The notes beneath the pieces were generated by a model that worked only from the letters and a program-made list of their open reading frames with translations, was not told where the DNA came from and did not search any database. From CAYUNW01 sp964446235 (lineage in GTDB: Bacteria; Patescibacteriota; Microgenomatia; 2-02-FULL-39-11), in assembly GCA_964446235.1 (NCBI GenBank), contig CAYUNW010000001.1, forward strand, positions 62,001 through 126,000: a DNA stretch of 64,000 bases, written 5' to 3'. Position numbers and translations under genes: made by a program. Positions within the stretch are counted from its first letter, which is position 1, and each line of letters opens with the position of its first letter. Below are positions 1 through 8,556 of the stretch, piece by piece.

Positions 1-276
1 GTATATTCTATACCCCACATGAATAACGCCACGTTTATTGTCGAAAAAATAGAAGCAAATAGAAGCCTGTCAAATCCCGGTTGTTGCCAAACTTTCTCCC
101 TGATAAAAATCGGAAAAAAAGCAAAAGAGGCAAAAAACATTCTTAAAAAAAACATTTGCATTGAAGGAGCGCTGTACGAAAAAAACTTGGCAATGATGAC
201 CAATATCGAAAAAAATATTACTGTTAAAAAAAGAGCTGCTAATGCTTTTGATTTTTCATGCATAAAAATTTTTTGA
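1..276 (+). CDS. 3' end of an unidentified protein gene (5' end outside window)
   Basis: The frame is open from the first base to a TGA at 274-276, giving about 91 residues; an internal Met lies at 19. The composition looks like real coding sequence: a Cys-Cys pair after an NRSLSNPG motif, then an amphipathic Lys/Glu-rich stretch. I do not recognise the family and assign no function. The gene converges on the Nudix gene on the other strand and their 3' ends overlap by 38 bases. A spurious open frame cannot be excluded. Confidence 0.5.
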   Translation, partial: VYSIPHMNNATFIVEKIEANRSLSNPGCCQTFSLIKIGKKAKEAKNILKKNICIEGALYEKNLAMMTNIEKNITVKKRAANAFDFSCIKIF

Positions 277-814
277 AATCAATTTTTTCAAATGCTATAA
301 TCATCCATGGAGTATACAGTTTGTCTTTCTTCCGAATCGATTTCAAAATATTATCACAATTTTCTTCATGAATTTGACTAATTTCTATTGGATTAATCTC
401 TACCTTACCATCATAGTTACCAAGTAAAACATGACAATATTCATTCTCACTGTCATTACCGTATTTTTGATGATAATAAAATGCTCCTAAATCTTGAAAT
501 TCCACCTCTACTCCAAGCTCTTCTCTGGCTCTTCGTGAAGCAGCATGTTCGACAGTTTCTCCAGGTAAAACATGACTTACAACAGAACCATCCCAGTAAT
601 TTCCCCATAAACTTTTCTTATAGCTTCTTTTTGTCAGGATAAACTTTCCGTTTCTTCTTCTTAGAAATGCAACAAATGCCAAATGTGGTAAACCTTCTCC
701 ATGATGACATTCTTCTCTTGTTGCAGTTGTAATTTTTTTGCCATTTTCATCAACTACAATAAGTCTCTGTTTTTTGTTCTCACCCTTTAAATCATGAAGT
801 TTATTAACAACCAT
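239..814 (-). CDS. IDI-like Nudix protein (isopentenyl-diphosphate isomerase family, catalytic Cys replaced)
   Basis: 191 residues that align along their length with type 1 isopentenyl-diphosphate isomerase. The metal-ligand pattern of the family is present: His37 and His44 (Hx6H), His81 in SVVSHV, and Glu123/Glu125 in an ENE motif, followed by a TPWM motif near the C-terminus as in the E. coli enzyme. The degenerate Nudix helix runs over about residues 85-103. The position of the E. coli catalytic Cys67 is Val79 here, so true isomerase activity is doubtful and a Nudix-type hydrolase is an alternative. It is the last gene of a minus-strand operon and overlaps the HAD gene by 11 bases. Confidence 0.75.
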   Translation of the reverse strand: MVVNKLHDLKGENKKQRLIVVDENGKKITTATREECHHGEGLPHLAFVAFLRRRNGKFILTKRSYKKSLWGNYWDGSVVSHVLPGETVEHAASRRAREELGVEVEFQDLGAFYYHQKYGNDSENEYCHVLLGNYDGKVEINPIEISQIHEENCDNILKSIRKKDKLYTPWMIIAFEKIDFKKFLCMKNQKH

Positions 815-1601
815 AACTTTTAGGAATATTTTTTAACAGAAATTTATCTATTACATGAATAACACCGTTTTTTTGGTAAGTTGGAGCGATATAATCAGCC
901 TTGCTTTTGAGTTCTTCCTGAGCATTTCCCATGGCGACTTTAAATCCACAAGCCATAAAAAGCGGGAGATCATTATTACTATCACCTACAGCAATGACTT
1001 CTTTTGAAGAAAAACCCAATAATTTAAATATCTTCTGGGCAGCAATACGTTTTGTGGCGTTAAGATTGGTGATATGAATAGATTGGCTTTTATCATCTGT
1101 TCCCGAAACGCTTATAGTTGTATGAACAGACGGAAATTTTTTATAACGATTATAAATTGATTTTGCTTTTTGGGGTGTAATACCCAAAACCAAAATTTTT
1201 ATAATTTTATCCATTTTTATCTTGTTATAATTTGCTGCTAGATTCTCAAATCGATTTTCCTTATCAATAACGATCAAATTAATTTCTTTATCTTCGAGTA
1301 ACTCTTGAATAATTAATTGGGAATCTTTTTGTTTTATATATGTTTCCCATATATATTTTTCGCTTTTAGGATCGTAAATTCTGGCACCATTATCTAATAT
1401 TACAGGTGTCTTTAGATTTAACCCTTTTATAAAATCTATAGCCCATGGCAAATATCTAGCCGTAGCAACCGTAAAATATAACCCGACTTGATGAAGTTTA
1501 CTGACCTTTTCTATCAAAATAGCACTAGGTTTAGGTGCTGGTAATTCGCTTGGCGCAAACAAAGTCCCATCCATATCGGCAATCAGCATTTTATATTTCA
1601 T
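804..1601 (-). CDS. HAD-superfamily Cof-type phosphatase
   Basis: 265-residue cytosolic HAD hydrolase of the Cof/SPP (type IIB) kind. Motif I is DMDGTL near residue 9 (nucleophile Asp plus general acid Asp) and motif IV is GDSNNDLPLF near residue 207, with a cap domain between them. Such enzymes dephosphorylate sugar phosphates or similar small molecules; the substrate cannot be read from sequence. It lies 31 bases downstream of the LOG gene and overlaps the Nudix gene, so the three are probably co-transcribed. Confidence 0.85.
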   Translation of the reverse strand: MKYKMLIADMDGTLFAPSELPAPKPSAILIEKVSKLHQVGLYFTVATARYLPWAIDFIKGLNLKTPVILDNGARIYDPKSEKYIWETYIKQKDSQLIIQELLEDKEINLIVIDKENRFENLAANYNKIKMDKIIKILVLGITPQKAKSIYNRYKKFPSVHTTISVSGTDDKSQSIHITNLNATKRIAAQKIFKLLGFSSKEVIAVGDSNNDLPLFMACGFKVAMGNAQEELKSKADYIAPTYQKNGVIHVIDKFLLKNIPKSYGC

Positions 1602-1632
1602 AATGTCATTTAAGTTTTCATGAATTGAAAAA

Positions 1633-2196
1633 CTACTTAGATACTTTGCTATGAAGTAATTTTTCTAAATGGTGAACAGCAGAAACCGGAGTTTTTGCAC
1701 ATTCGTAAAGATTTTTTAAATCATTTAATACGAAACCTTCTTCAATGTACATATTAATCAGATCTTCAAACCGTTGGAAAAAGTCAGAAACCAAAATAAG
1801 CGGGATATTGAAAGGAATTTCTTTTTTTCTTTTTTGTGCCAACAACTGGGAAATTTCAAATAACGTCCCGACACCTCCGGGTAATGCTATAAATCCATCG
1901 GCAAGGTTAAATAACCTGATTTGTCGTTTTAATAGATCGGTATAAAATTCCTTAACGGTCAAAAATTCCGAATTTTTCCTGTCTTTAATATCCAGACATA
2001 TACCTATCGTTTCACCGCCTGCTTTGTAAGCGCCTTCTGATACCTTATCCATCAACCCCGGTCCTCCGCCGGTAACGGTTGTAAATCCATTTCTTGCCAA
2101 TAATTTACCTGTCTGATAAGCCAAGGAAAAATAAAAATCCTCTTTATCTTTACGGCAGTAATTACCTGCAAACACTACTATTTTCGGTTTTTTCAT
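1633..2196 (-). CDS. LOG-family protein (TIGR00730, Rossmann-fold nucleotide phosphoribohydrolase type)
   Basis: 187 residues with the family signatures GGGPGLMDKVSEGA (near 43-56) and PGGVGTLFE (near 106-114), the latter holding the catalytic Glu known from LOG/YgdH proteins. Members hydrolyse nucleoside 5'-monophosphates or cytokinin nucleotides to release the base; the bacterial role is often unknown. Length is normal. The start ATG overlaps the stop of the upstream PH-domain gene (ATGA), which supports both the start choice and an operon. Confidence 0.85.
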   Translation of the reverse strand: MKKPKIVVFAGNYCRKDKEDFYFSLAYQTGKLLARNGFTTVTGGGPGLMDKVSEGAYKAGGETIGICLDIKDRKNSEFLTVKEFYTDLLKRQIRLFNLADGFIALPGGVGTLFEISQLLAQKRKKEIPFNIPLILVSDFFQRFEDLINMYIEEGFVLNDLKNLYECAKTPVSAVHHLEKLLHSKVSK

Positions 2197-2723
2197 CTTA
2201 TCATTCTACCTTGTGTAATTTTCCCGATAACTTCTTCTATTTTTGAAGCATAAAAGTAAGGATTAGGTATTGCTCTAACTATAAGATAGCTTTTAGAATA
2301 CGAGTTATAAAGTTTTATATCACCGAAGTTAAACCATTTACCCAATAAATTTTGTTCAACTGTTACAGTTTCTATATTTCGCAATGAATATGTTTCTTTT
2401 TTTCGGTTTGCTATTCCATGATTTTTCGCCAAAAGCAAAGGTTTAAGCTCAAAGTATTCGTGTTCATGCTGGATAATCAAATAAACTATTATGCTGATCT
2501 GGATGATAGTTAAAGTCAGATAGTAAAATATCCCAAACCACTGCAAACCTTGTAAAAAATCAAGGGAAAATTGAAAATTATACAGGTAGATTTTTGGAAA
2601 TCTCAAGATTAAATACAAGCTTGTAAAAATTATCTGGATAATTAAAATGTTCGAAATCAGATAAAATGCGCTTTGCTGGAACTGTAATATTGATTCACCG
2701 TGATTGTCTTTATTTCCGTTCAT
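2193..2723 (-). CDS. membrane protein with bacterial PH (bPH2/DUF304-like) domain
   Basis: 176 residues. Two hydrophobic segments at about 17-42 and 62-85 form a hairpin anchor. They are followed by a small beta-rich domain with the 'LRNIETVTVEQNLLGKWFNFGDIKL' pattern's key residues (Leu-Arg start, VEQ, GxxxNFGD) typical of bacterial PH domains of the DUF304 group. Function is unknown; such domains often sit at membranes. It overlaps both mscL and the LOG gene by ATGA junctions, so it belongs to the same operon. Confidence 0.65.
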   Translation of the reverse strand: MNGNKDNHGESILQFQQSAFYLISNILIIQIIFTSLYLILRFPKIYLYNFQFSLDFLQGLQWFGIFYYLTLTIIQISIIVYLIIQHEHEYFELKPLLLAKNHGIANRKKETYSLRNIETVTVEQNLLGKWFNFGDIKLYNSYSKSYLIVRAIPNPYFYASKIEEVIGKITQGRMIR

Positions 2724-3040
2724 ATAATTTCAATTTTGTTTTTCCTTTTTTTATCTAGACTATCAAGCTTCAATAATTTTACCCCAATGTAAACTACTAA
2801 GGCGATAATTACAAAATCAATGAATGTGCTGATAAAACTTCCCCACATAATTTCAACTGACCCAATCTTGGTACTCATCTTATCCAAGCTTCCCATAGCA
2901 CCCATAAATATACCCAAAACCGGATTGATAATATCATTTACTAGAGAAGCAACCAACTTGGAAATAGATCCTCCAAGAATGAACCCTACTGCCAATCCCA
3001 CTGCTCCCTGCTCCCTGATAAATTCTATAAATCCTTTCAT
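2720..3040 (-). CDS. mscL: large-conductance mechanosensitive channel, short form
   Basis: 106 residues. The N-terminal amphipathic helix and pore helix TM1 (about 14-48) carry the family pattern GLAVGFILGGSISKLVASLV followed by NDIINP. A short periplasmic loop (about 49-64) and TM2 (about 66-90, FIDFVIIALVVY) follow, then a basic tail. MscL is a pentameric channel that releases solutes when membrane tension rises after osmotic downshift. The protein is shorter than the usual 130-150 residues because the loop and C-terminal bundle are reduced. Its start overlaps the stop of the methyltransferase gene. Confidence 0.85.
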   Translation of the reverse strand: MKGFIEFIREQGAVGLAVGFILGGSISKLVASLVNDIINPVLGIFMGAMGSLDKMSTKIGSVEIMWGSFISTFIDFVIIALVVYIGVKLLKLDSLDKKRKNKIEII

Positions 3041-3762
3041 TAGATTAATCTCCTTTTTTTAAAAACTAAATAAGTATTTAAGTCATCTTTACAACGATAT
3101 TTTGTAAGTATATCAAATCCATATATTTTAAGCTTTTTAATCATATAAACAATATCATTTTCATCAAAATAATGGCAATATCTGTATATTTTCCTATCTT
3201 TCCATCCTAAAAATAAATCACCCTTTTCTAAATCATTAGTATAAATTTTGTATAACGGTAATTCCTGTCTTGCTTTTTGGACGGAAAAATTCCATAAAGA
3301 AACAATCAGAAGTCCATTCTTATTTAGTTTTTGACAAATTTTTGAAAGCCATCTCAATCTATAAATTTTTCCCGGAAGATGATGCATGAACCCAAAAATT
3401 ACTACTACGTCATAATTTTCTTTTAAAGAAAATCCATCCTCTAATATATCTTCATTTGCAATTTTAATACCGGGATTTTCATGTAAGGCATATTTAATAA
3501 CTTTTGGATTTGAATCGATACCCAAATAGACGATATGAAAATCGGTTAAATGACGTGTTAGAAATTTATAAAATCTACCATTACCACAAGCTATATCCAA
3601 AATTCTTAATTTTTTTTGTTGAAAAAAATTTTCCCTGACGATATTTATCATGTTAGACCAACCCTGCCACGGATATAATCTGCTTTGAAAAAAATCCTTT
3701 GCCAGCTTGTTGTAAAATTCCTTATTAAGACGGATTATTTTATTACGGGTTATTAATTTCAT
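3040..3762 (-). CDS. Trm9/ABH8-like tRNA wobble-uridine methyltransferase
   Basis: 240-residue class I SAM methyltransferase. Motif I is LDIACGNGRF at about 55-64, and a Trm9-like N-terminus (FYNKLAKDFFQSR then PWQGW) precedes it. Near the C-terminus a GDLFLGWK...YRYCHYF segment matches the Trm9 pattern of a GDxxxxWK stretch followed by a conserved RYYH. Trm9 with Trm112 methylates cm5U34 of tRNA to mcm5U34 in eukaryotes. Here the gene is divergent from elp3, whose product makes cm5U34, with only 14 bases between start codons. The link is inference from family and context; a Trm112 partner is not visible in the window. Confidence 0.65.
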   Translation of the reverse strand: MKLITRNKIIRLNKEFYNKLAKDFFQSRLYPWQGWSNMINIVRENFFQQKKLRILDIACGNGRFYKFLTRHLTDFHIVYLGIDSNPKVIKYALHENPGIKIANEDILEDGFSLKENYDVVVIFGFMHHLPGKIYRLRWLSKICQKLNKNGLLIVSLWNFSVQKARQELPLYKIYTNDLEKGDLFLGWKDRKIYRYCHYFDENDIVYMIKKLKIYGFDILTKYRCKDDLNTYLVFKKRRLI

Positions 3763-3776
3763 TTATTAGATCCAAT

Positions 3777-5435
3777 ATGACGAATTTTAATTCAGAAATT
3801 GAAGAAAACCAAATTTTATATATAAATATCATAAAAAATATATCCGAACTATCAAATCCCAACGACCGTCAAATTACTAAATTACTGCAAAAATGCAACA
3901 ATCAAAAAAATATAATTTTATCTAAATCAAAGATTTTTCTAGCTTATAAGTATTTAAAAGAAAAACGAATATTTTGTCTTATCCCCAATACCGAAATTCA
4001 ATTTAACAAAAATATCATCATGAAACCAACTAGAAGCATATCTGGTGTTACTGTCATTGCAGTTTTAACCAAACCATTTCCCTGTCCGGGAAAATGCATT
4101 TTCTGCCCAACGGAAACTGATATGCCAAAAAGCTACATTTCGAGTGAACCCGGAAGTCAAAGAGCATTAAGAAACAAATTTGATCCTTATCTTCAGACTT
4201 ACAATAGACTCAAAGCCTTAAGAGACATCGGCCATCCGACAGATAAACTGGAATTGATTATATTAGGAGGTACATGGAGTTTTTATCCAAAAAAATATCA
4301 AGTTTGGTTCATAAATCATTGTCTTCGTGCGTTTAACGATTTCGGCAAATCAAAAGAAATCGCTAAAACTCCAAACGAAAAAAAATTATCCTCCCAAAAT
4401 ACCGAAATCGGTATTTTGTTTGAAGAGCTTGGCAATAATCAAAAAATGAACGAACATGCAGTAGCCCGATGCGTCGGATTAAGCATTGAAACCCGACCAG
4501 ACTATATAAATATCGATGAAATTATGTTTTTACGTAAACTTGGAGTCACTAAAGTTCAGTTAGGTGTTCAAAGTCTGTCAGATAGAATTCTTCAGTTAAA
4601 TCAAAGAGGTCACAACACAAAAGTAATTAGAAACGCTATAAATCTATTACGCTTATGTGGGTTTAAAATTCTTATTCATTGGATGCCAAATCTGTTTGGT
4701 TCAAATGTCTCTAGGGATAAAGCAGATTATTTGAAAATCTTCAAAACGATGGATTACCGTCCTGACGAAATAAAAATATATCCATGTTCGCTTATAAAAA
4801 ACACCAAATTATTCAAGTATTTCAAAAAAGGCTTGTGGTTACCGTACAAAAAAGATCAACTTCTTGAAGTGCTTGCATTTTGTCTAGAAAAAACTCCCCG
4901 ATATTGTCGGATATCCAGGATGGTTAGGGATATACCAGCAAATGAAATTGCATCAGGCAATAAATTGTCCAATTTCCGACAAATTGCAGAACAATATTTA
5001 AACGATAAAAAAATCAAGATTAAAGAAATCAGATTTAATGAAGTCAAAGGAGAAATTGATAAACTTGCTTTTAAATATTTAAGGTATAAAACGAAATTCA
5101 CTCAGGAATATTTTCTTTATTTTGAAACTCCAAAAAATAAAATTGCCGGTTTTTTAAGACTATCATTACCTATAAAAACTCATATAAGTGAACTAAAAAA
5201 TTCTTCACTCATCCGTGAACTGCATATATATGGAAAAAGTTTAGAAATCGGAGATAAAAAGGAGTATGCCTATCAACATTTGGGGTTGGGTAAATTTTTG
5301 ATTGCAAAAGCATTTGAAATATCAAAAAAAAACAAATACGAAAAAATCTCGGTTATATCAGCAATAGGAACAAAAGATTATTACCGTAAACTCGATTTTT
5401 CTGATGGGCGGTTATATCAGTATAAATTTATATGA
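3777..5435 (+). CDS. elp3: Elp3 tRNA uridine(34) 5-carboxymethylaminomethyl modification enzyme
   Basis: 552 residues, full length for the family. The radical-SAM cluster motif Cx3Cx2C is at Cys103/107/110 (PCPGKCIFCP), followed by EPGSQRALRNKFDPYLQTYN and LIILGGTW, both characteristic of Elp3. A C-terminal GNAT domain (about 410-552) includes RELHIYG, QHLGLGKFLI and GTKDYYRKL, the acetyl-CoA-binding region. Elp3 uses SAM radical chemistry and acetyl-CoA to form cm5U34 at the tRNA wobble position. Most bacteria use MnmE/MnmG instead. The 3' end overlaps the TruB-family gene by ATGA. Confidence 0.93.
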   Translation: MTNFNSEIEENQILYINIIKNISELSNPNDRQITKLLQKCNNQKNIILSKSKIFLAYKYLKEKRIFCLIPNTEIQFNKNIIMKPTRSISGVTVIAVLTKPFPCPGKCIFCPTETDMPKSYISSEPGSQRALRNKFDPYLQTYNRLKALRDIGHPTDKLELIILGGTWSFYPKKYQVWFINHCLRAFNDFGKSKEIAKTPNEKKLSSQNTEIGILFEELGNNQKMNEHAVARCVGLSIETRPDYINIDEIMFLRKLGVTKVQLGVQSLSDRILQLNQRGHNTKVIRNAINLLRLCGFKILIHWMPNLFGSNVSRDKADYLKIFKTMDYRPDEIKIYPCSLIKNTKLFKYFKKGLWLPYKKDQLLEVLAFCLEKTPRYCRISRMVRDIPANEIASGNKLSNFRQIAEQYLNDKKIKIKEIRFNEVKGEIDKLAFKYLRYKTKFTQEYFLYFETPKNKIAGFLRLSLPIKTHISELKNSSLIRELHIYGKSLEIGDKKEYAYQHLGLGKFLIAKAFEISKKNKYEKISVISAIGTKDYYRKLDFSDGRLYQYKFI

Positions 5436-6205
5436 AAAATGTTAGATATATCATTGTCCATAAAAGAATCGGTCAAACTCCTTATGAACGTATCATTGAA
5501 TTTAAAAAAGAATATACTTCATACAAAAACATAACAATAAGTTACGCCGGTCGGCTGGATCCTATGGCAAGAGGAAAACTGTTACTACTTATAGGTGATG
5601 AAAACAAAAAAAGACATATTTATGAAAAATTAGATAAAAGTTATTATTTCAATATTCTCTTTGGAATCTCAACGGACAGTTTAGATATTTTAGGAATTGT
5701 TAAACATGTAAAAAATTACCCGAAAATCCACATAAATACGCTTAAAGAAACACTAGATCATGTTAAAAAATCAAAATGGCAAATTCCCCCTAAATTTTCT
5801 TCCGTATATTATCGAGGCAAACCATTGTATTTCTGGGCAAAAAATTATCCGGAAAAATATCTTAAAATAAACACGAGAAAAATAAAAATATATAAATTTG
5901 ATCTCGTGAAATTATTCTTTATAAACTCAAAAGAATTGGAAAAAACGATTTATAAAAATGTTTGGAAAGTTCACGGTGATTTTCGACAAAATGAAATTAT
6001 AAAAAGTTGGAAGGCATTTTTCAGAACAAATAAAGCTATACGCTTTCCTGTCGTAAAATTACATACGATCTGCTCTTCAGGAACTTATATCAGATCAATT
6101 GCAAATGACATCGGAAAAAAAATGAATATTCCAACATTAACCTTAAATATCAACCGTACAAAAATCCACATTCCCAAAAAAGTCAATTGCACAATAAACA
6201 ATTAA
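5432..6205 (+). CDS. TruB/Pus4-family tRNA pseudouridine synthase
   Basis: 257 residues. Catalytic motif is YAGRLDPMARG with Asp43, corresponding to the GxLDPxAxG motif of TruB. Downstream are YYFNILFGISTDSLDILG (the substrate-clamping region) and CSSGTYIRSIANDIG, the usual TruB motif near the C-terminus. The sequence is divergent from standard bacterial TruB. The family makes pseudouridine 55 in the T-loop of tRNA; that target is inferred. The start codon overlaps the elp3 stop, so both are likely one transcript devoted to tRNA modification. Confidence 0.8.
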   Translation: MKNVRYIIVHKRIGQTPYERIIEFKKEYTSYKNITISYAGRLDPMARGKLLLLIGDENKKRHIYEKLDKSYYFNILFGISTDSLDILGIVKHVKNYPKIHINTLKETLDHVKKSKWQIPPKFSSVYYRGKPLYFWAKNYPEKYLKINTRKIKIYKFDLVKLFFINSKELEKTIYKNVWKVHGDFRQNEIIKSWKAFFRTNKAIRFPVVKLHTICSSGTYIRSIANDIGKKMNIPTLTLNINRTKIHIPKKVNCTINN

Positions 6206-6223
6206 ACTTTATACTTTTAGCTA

Positions 6224-7126
6224 ATGTCCGATGATATCTATGTTGCTTTTTCCGATGAAAAGGTTGTATCAAAAAATTACAAACAGGATGAAGATATTAC
6301 TATTTGGAAAAAGATAGTTCTTGGAAAATTTATTGTACTTCCTATAGTTACTATCATTGTTATCATTTTATCGGGTTCAATTTTATTTTTATCTTCAAAA
6401 AAACAACCACCAAAGATTATTGATTCAAAAAATATTAAAAATTTTCAGGCAAGTCCTACGGAAACGGAAAATCTTATAAAAGGAGAACTGATATGCCTGC
6501 AAGACGACAAGATTTTATATAAAACCGATTGTCAAAAAGCATTAAAAACCGAAAGTGGTGAAATCAAAAAAATTCAAGCCGATGAAAAAATTATAAAAGC
6601 ACTCGATAAAATATCAACAGGAAGCGCTATTGTTCTGAAAAAAGACAACCAAAAAACTGTCAAAAACCAAAAAGAAGATATTGTATTTATAAGCTCAATA
6701 AAAAAAATCGAGAACAACCTTATAAAAAGTAAAGTCGATTATAAAAAAGATGATTTGGACAATCCGTCTTCAAAAATACCAACTGTTACTCCTACTTTTT
6801 CCCCCACTCCCACCCCATGGGACCCGCCTAATATTATAGACATCATCAACAACAAAGACGATTTGGAAGGTGACAATGTGGAAGTAATCGGTTATCTGAT
6901 AAACGGAAATATAGGTGAAGAAGCATGCACCTATATGCAACAATGTGATTATTCTACAATTATTGTCAACCAAACCCCTGGAATTATAAGAGATTTCCAA
7001 TATGACGTTACTGCAAAAATGAGTATTTCTGAAAAAGAAACGGATTATGTCATCGGCCAGAAAGTGAAATTTACAGCAAAAGTATTATTGGAAAACAATG
7101 AAGTGATTTTGGAAAAAATTTATTAA
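6224..7126 (+). CDS. membrane-anchored protein of unknown function with Thr/Pro linker
   Basis: 300 residues. A cytosolic N-terminus of about 35 residues is followed by one transmembrane segment (about 36-57), so most of the protein is extracytoplasmic. A Lys/Asp-rich middle part leads to a Thr/Ser/Pro linker near 190-200 (TPTFSPTPTPWDPP) and a C-terminal beta-rich domain of about 95 residues with two Cys, possibly OB-like. I do not recognise the family. It follows the TruB gene by 18 bases and converges with the helicase gene with a 4-base overlap. Confidence 0.6.
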   Translation: MSDDIYVAFSDEKVVSKNYKQDEDITIWKKIVLGKFIVLPIVTIIVIILSGSILFLSSKKQPPKIIDSKNIKNFQASPTETENLIKGELICLQDDKILYKTDCQKALKTESGEIKKIQADEKIIKALDKISTGSAIVLKKDNQKTVKNQKEDIVFISSIKKIENNLIKSKVDYKKDDLDNPSSKIPTVTPTFSPTPTPWDPPNIIDIINNKDDLEGDNVEVIGYLINGNIGEEACTYMQQCDYSTIIVNQTPGIIRDFQYDVTAKMSISEKETDYVIGQKVKFTAKVLLENNEVILEKIY

Positions 7127-8298
7127 ATTCTTGCCGGAAAGATAAAAAGTTCCTCAGTTGCTCTAGTAACGGCTGTATAAAGCCATCTTTGCCTTTCACT
7201 ATCATTCATTTTCGCAAATTTTTCCTCAAAAAGAATTACTTTCCGAGACTGACTTCCTTGTGCTTTATGCACTGTCAAAGCATAACCGAAATCAAATAAA
7301 TCACCTTGTAGAATTTCCCTTCTCTTTTGGGTAAAGTTCAATGATGTATCGCTATTAAATTGCTTAACCGATATCAAACCGGTAAAAACATCTTCCTCCC
7401 CATCCATAGAGATTTCTGCCAAATACCAATTTTCATCTCTTGATGAGATACTTCTGATACTGCCCAGCATGCCATTGAATATTGACTTTTTATGGTTATT
7501 TCTCAAACATATCACTCTATCAGTAATCATTGGAAAATCTTTATAGAAACCTAATGACTGCCTGATATAATTATTTAATTTTTTTCTGGTACTGTTGTAA
7601 CCGCATAAAACCAATGTGTCCTGTTGATAATTTGCCAAAATTTCCTCTAATGTACTCTGTAAATCATAATTATCTTTGGTAAATTTTATAATTTTTTTTC
7701 CATATTCACCTGATTTGATTTGGCCATTTTCTCTGGCTTGAATGGATATTTGGATTATCGGATTATCTCGTGCTTGCCGATGAATCTGTTCAAGCCGCAA
7801 ATCAGGATCCTCCATCAGATTAAAATTGTCATTTATCGGTGGCAACTGCCCATGATCTCCTATGGCAATTATCGGAACTTTATAACTTAACAGATGATTC
7901 CATATATTTTTATCTACCATCGAAGCTTCATCAATAATTATCAAATCCCTTTCGATTTTTTCCTTCAACTGCCAACCGATTATTTCATCCCTTTCATTGC
8001 AAATCGGTGAATATATCAGTGAATGTATCGTGCTCACAGTGTCTTTATCAATTATGGCTTTGTTTTCCTTAAGTTTAGACTGTAATACACGTGATGCTTT
8101 ACCGGTAAAACTGACAAAACCAACTTTAAGTTTGGGGGTAATTTTTTTCAACTCTTTCCTTAACACGGTAATCAAAGTAGTTTTTCCGGTACCGGCATAA
8201 CCACCTAAAGTGATGTATTTTTTATCGTGTCTGTCATGAGAATACCATTCTAATAAATCACTAATGGCTGTTTCTTGGTCTTTGGATAAATTTATCAT
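7123..8298 (-). CDS. RecD/Pif1-like superfamily 1 DNA helicase
   Basis: 391 residues, one compact SF1 helicase. Walker A is GGYAGTGKTTLI at about 32-43, Walker B LIIIDEASMVD, and motif III GDHGQLPPI. The C-terminal UvrD-type part has LTVHKAQGSQ (motif V) and YTAVTRA (motif VI). It is ATP-dependent, 5'-3' by family analogy, and lacks the long N-terminal region of RecD2. Related short forms are common as stand-alone proteins; the exact role in repair or replication is not defined. Confidence 0.85.
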   Translation of the reverse strand: MINLSKDQETAISDLLEWYSHDRHDKKYITLGGYAGTGKTTLITVLRKELKKITPKLKVGFVSFTGKASRVLQSKLKENKAIIDKDTVSTIHSLIYSPICNERDEIIGWQLKEKIERDLIIIDEASMVDKNIWNHLLSYKVPIIAIGDHGQLPPINDNFNLMEDPDLRLEQIHRQARDNPIIQISIQARENGQIKSGEYGKKIIKFTKDNYDLQSTLEEILANYQQDTLVLCGYNSTRKKLNNYIRQSLGFYKDFPMITDRVICLRNNHKKSIFNGMLGSIRSISSRDENWYLAEISMDGEEDVFTGLISVKQFNSDTSLNFTQKRREILQGDLFDFGYALTVHKAQGSQSRKVILFEEKFAKMNDSERQRWLYTAVTRATEELFIFPARI

Positions 8299-8328
8299 TT
8301 ATATTTTGAGGTATTAATTTTTTTAATT

Positions 8329-8402
8329 TGGCTGCGGGATAGGGATTCGAACCCCAATAAACAGATTCAGAGTCTGCTGTCCTACCATTAGACGATCCCG
8401 CA
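8329..8402 (-). tRNA. tRNA-Gln, anticodon CUG, CCA encoded
   Basis: Read on the minus strand from 8402. The 7-bp acceptor stem pairs TGCGGGA with TCCCGCA. The D-arm is GTCT/GGAC. The anticodon stem GCAGA/TCTGT holds the loop CTCTGAA, so positions 34-36 are CTG. A T-arm with GGTTCGAATCC follows. The discriminator is G and the 3' CCA is encoded (8331-8329). Length with CCA is 74. Confidence 0.93.
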
Positions 8403-8504
8403 ATATATAATCACCAATGAGAAATCACCAATCAACAAATAATATGCTGCAGATATTTTACCAAATTCAAAGAAATTTATATCATCATATGTGAATTCTT
8501 TGTA

Positions 8505-8533
8505 TTGATAATTTACTTTTAGGAACTTATAAT
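8505..8533 (+). promoter_or_regulatory. sigma70-type promoter for the duplicated membrane protein gene
   Basis: TTGATA at 8505-8510 and TATAAT at 8528-8533 with a 17-base spacer. The predicted start of transcription near 8540 leaves about 17 bases before the ATG at 8557, with no clear Shine-Dalgarno sequence. Confidence 0.7.
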
Positions 8534-8556
8534 TTGAAAAATACAAAAGACTATTT

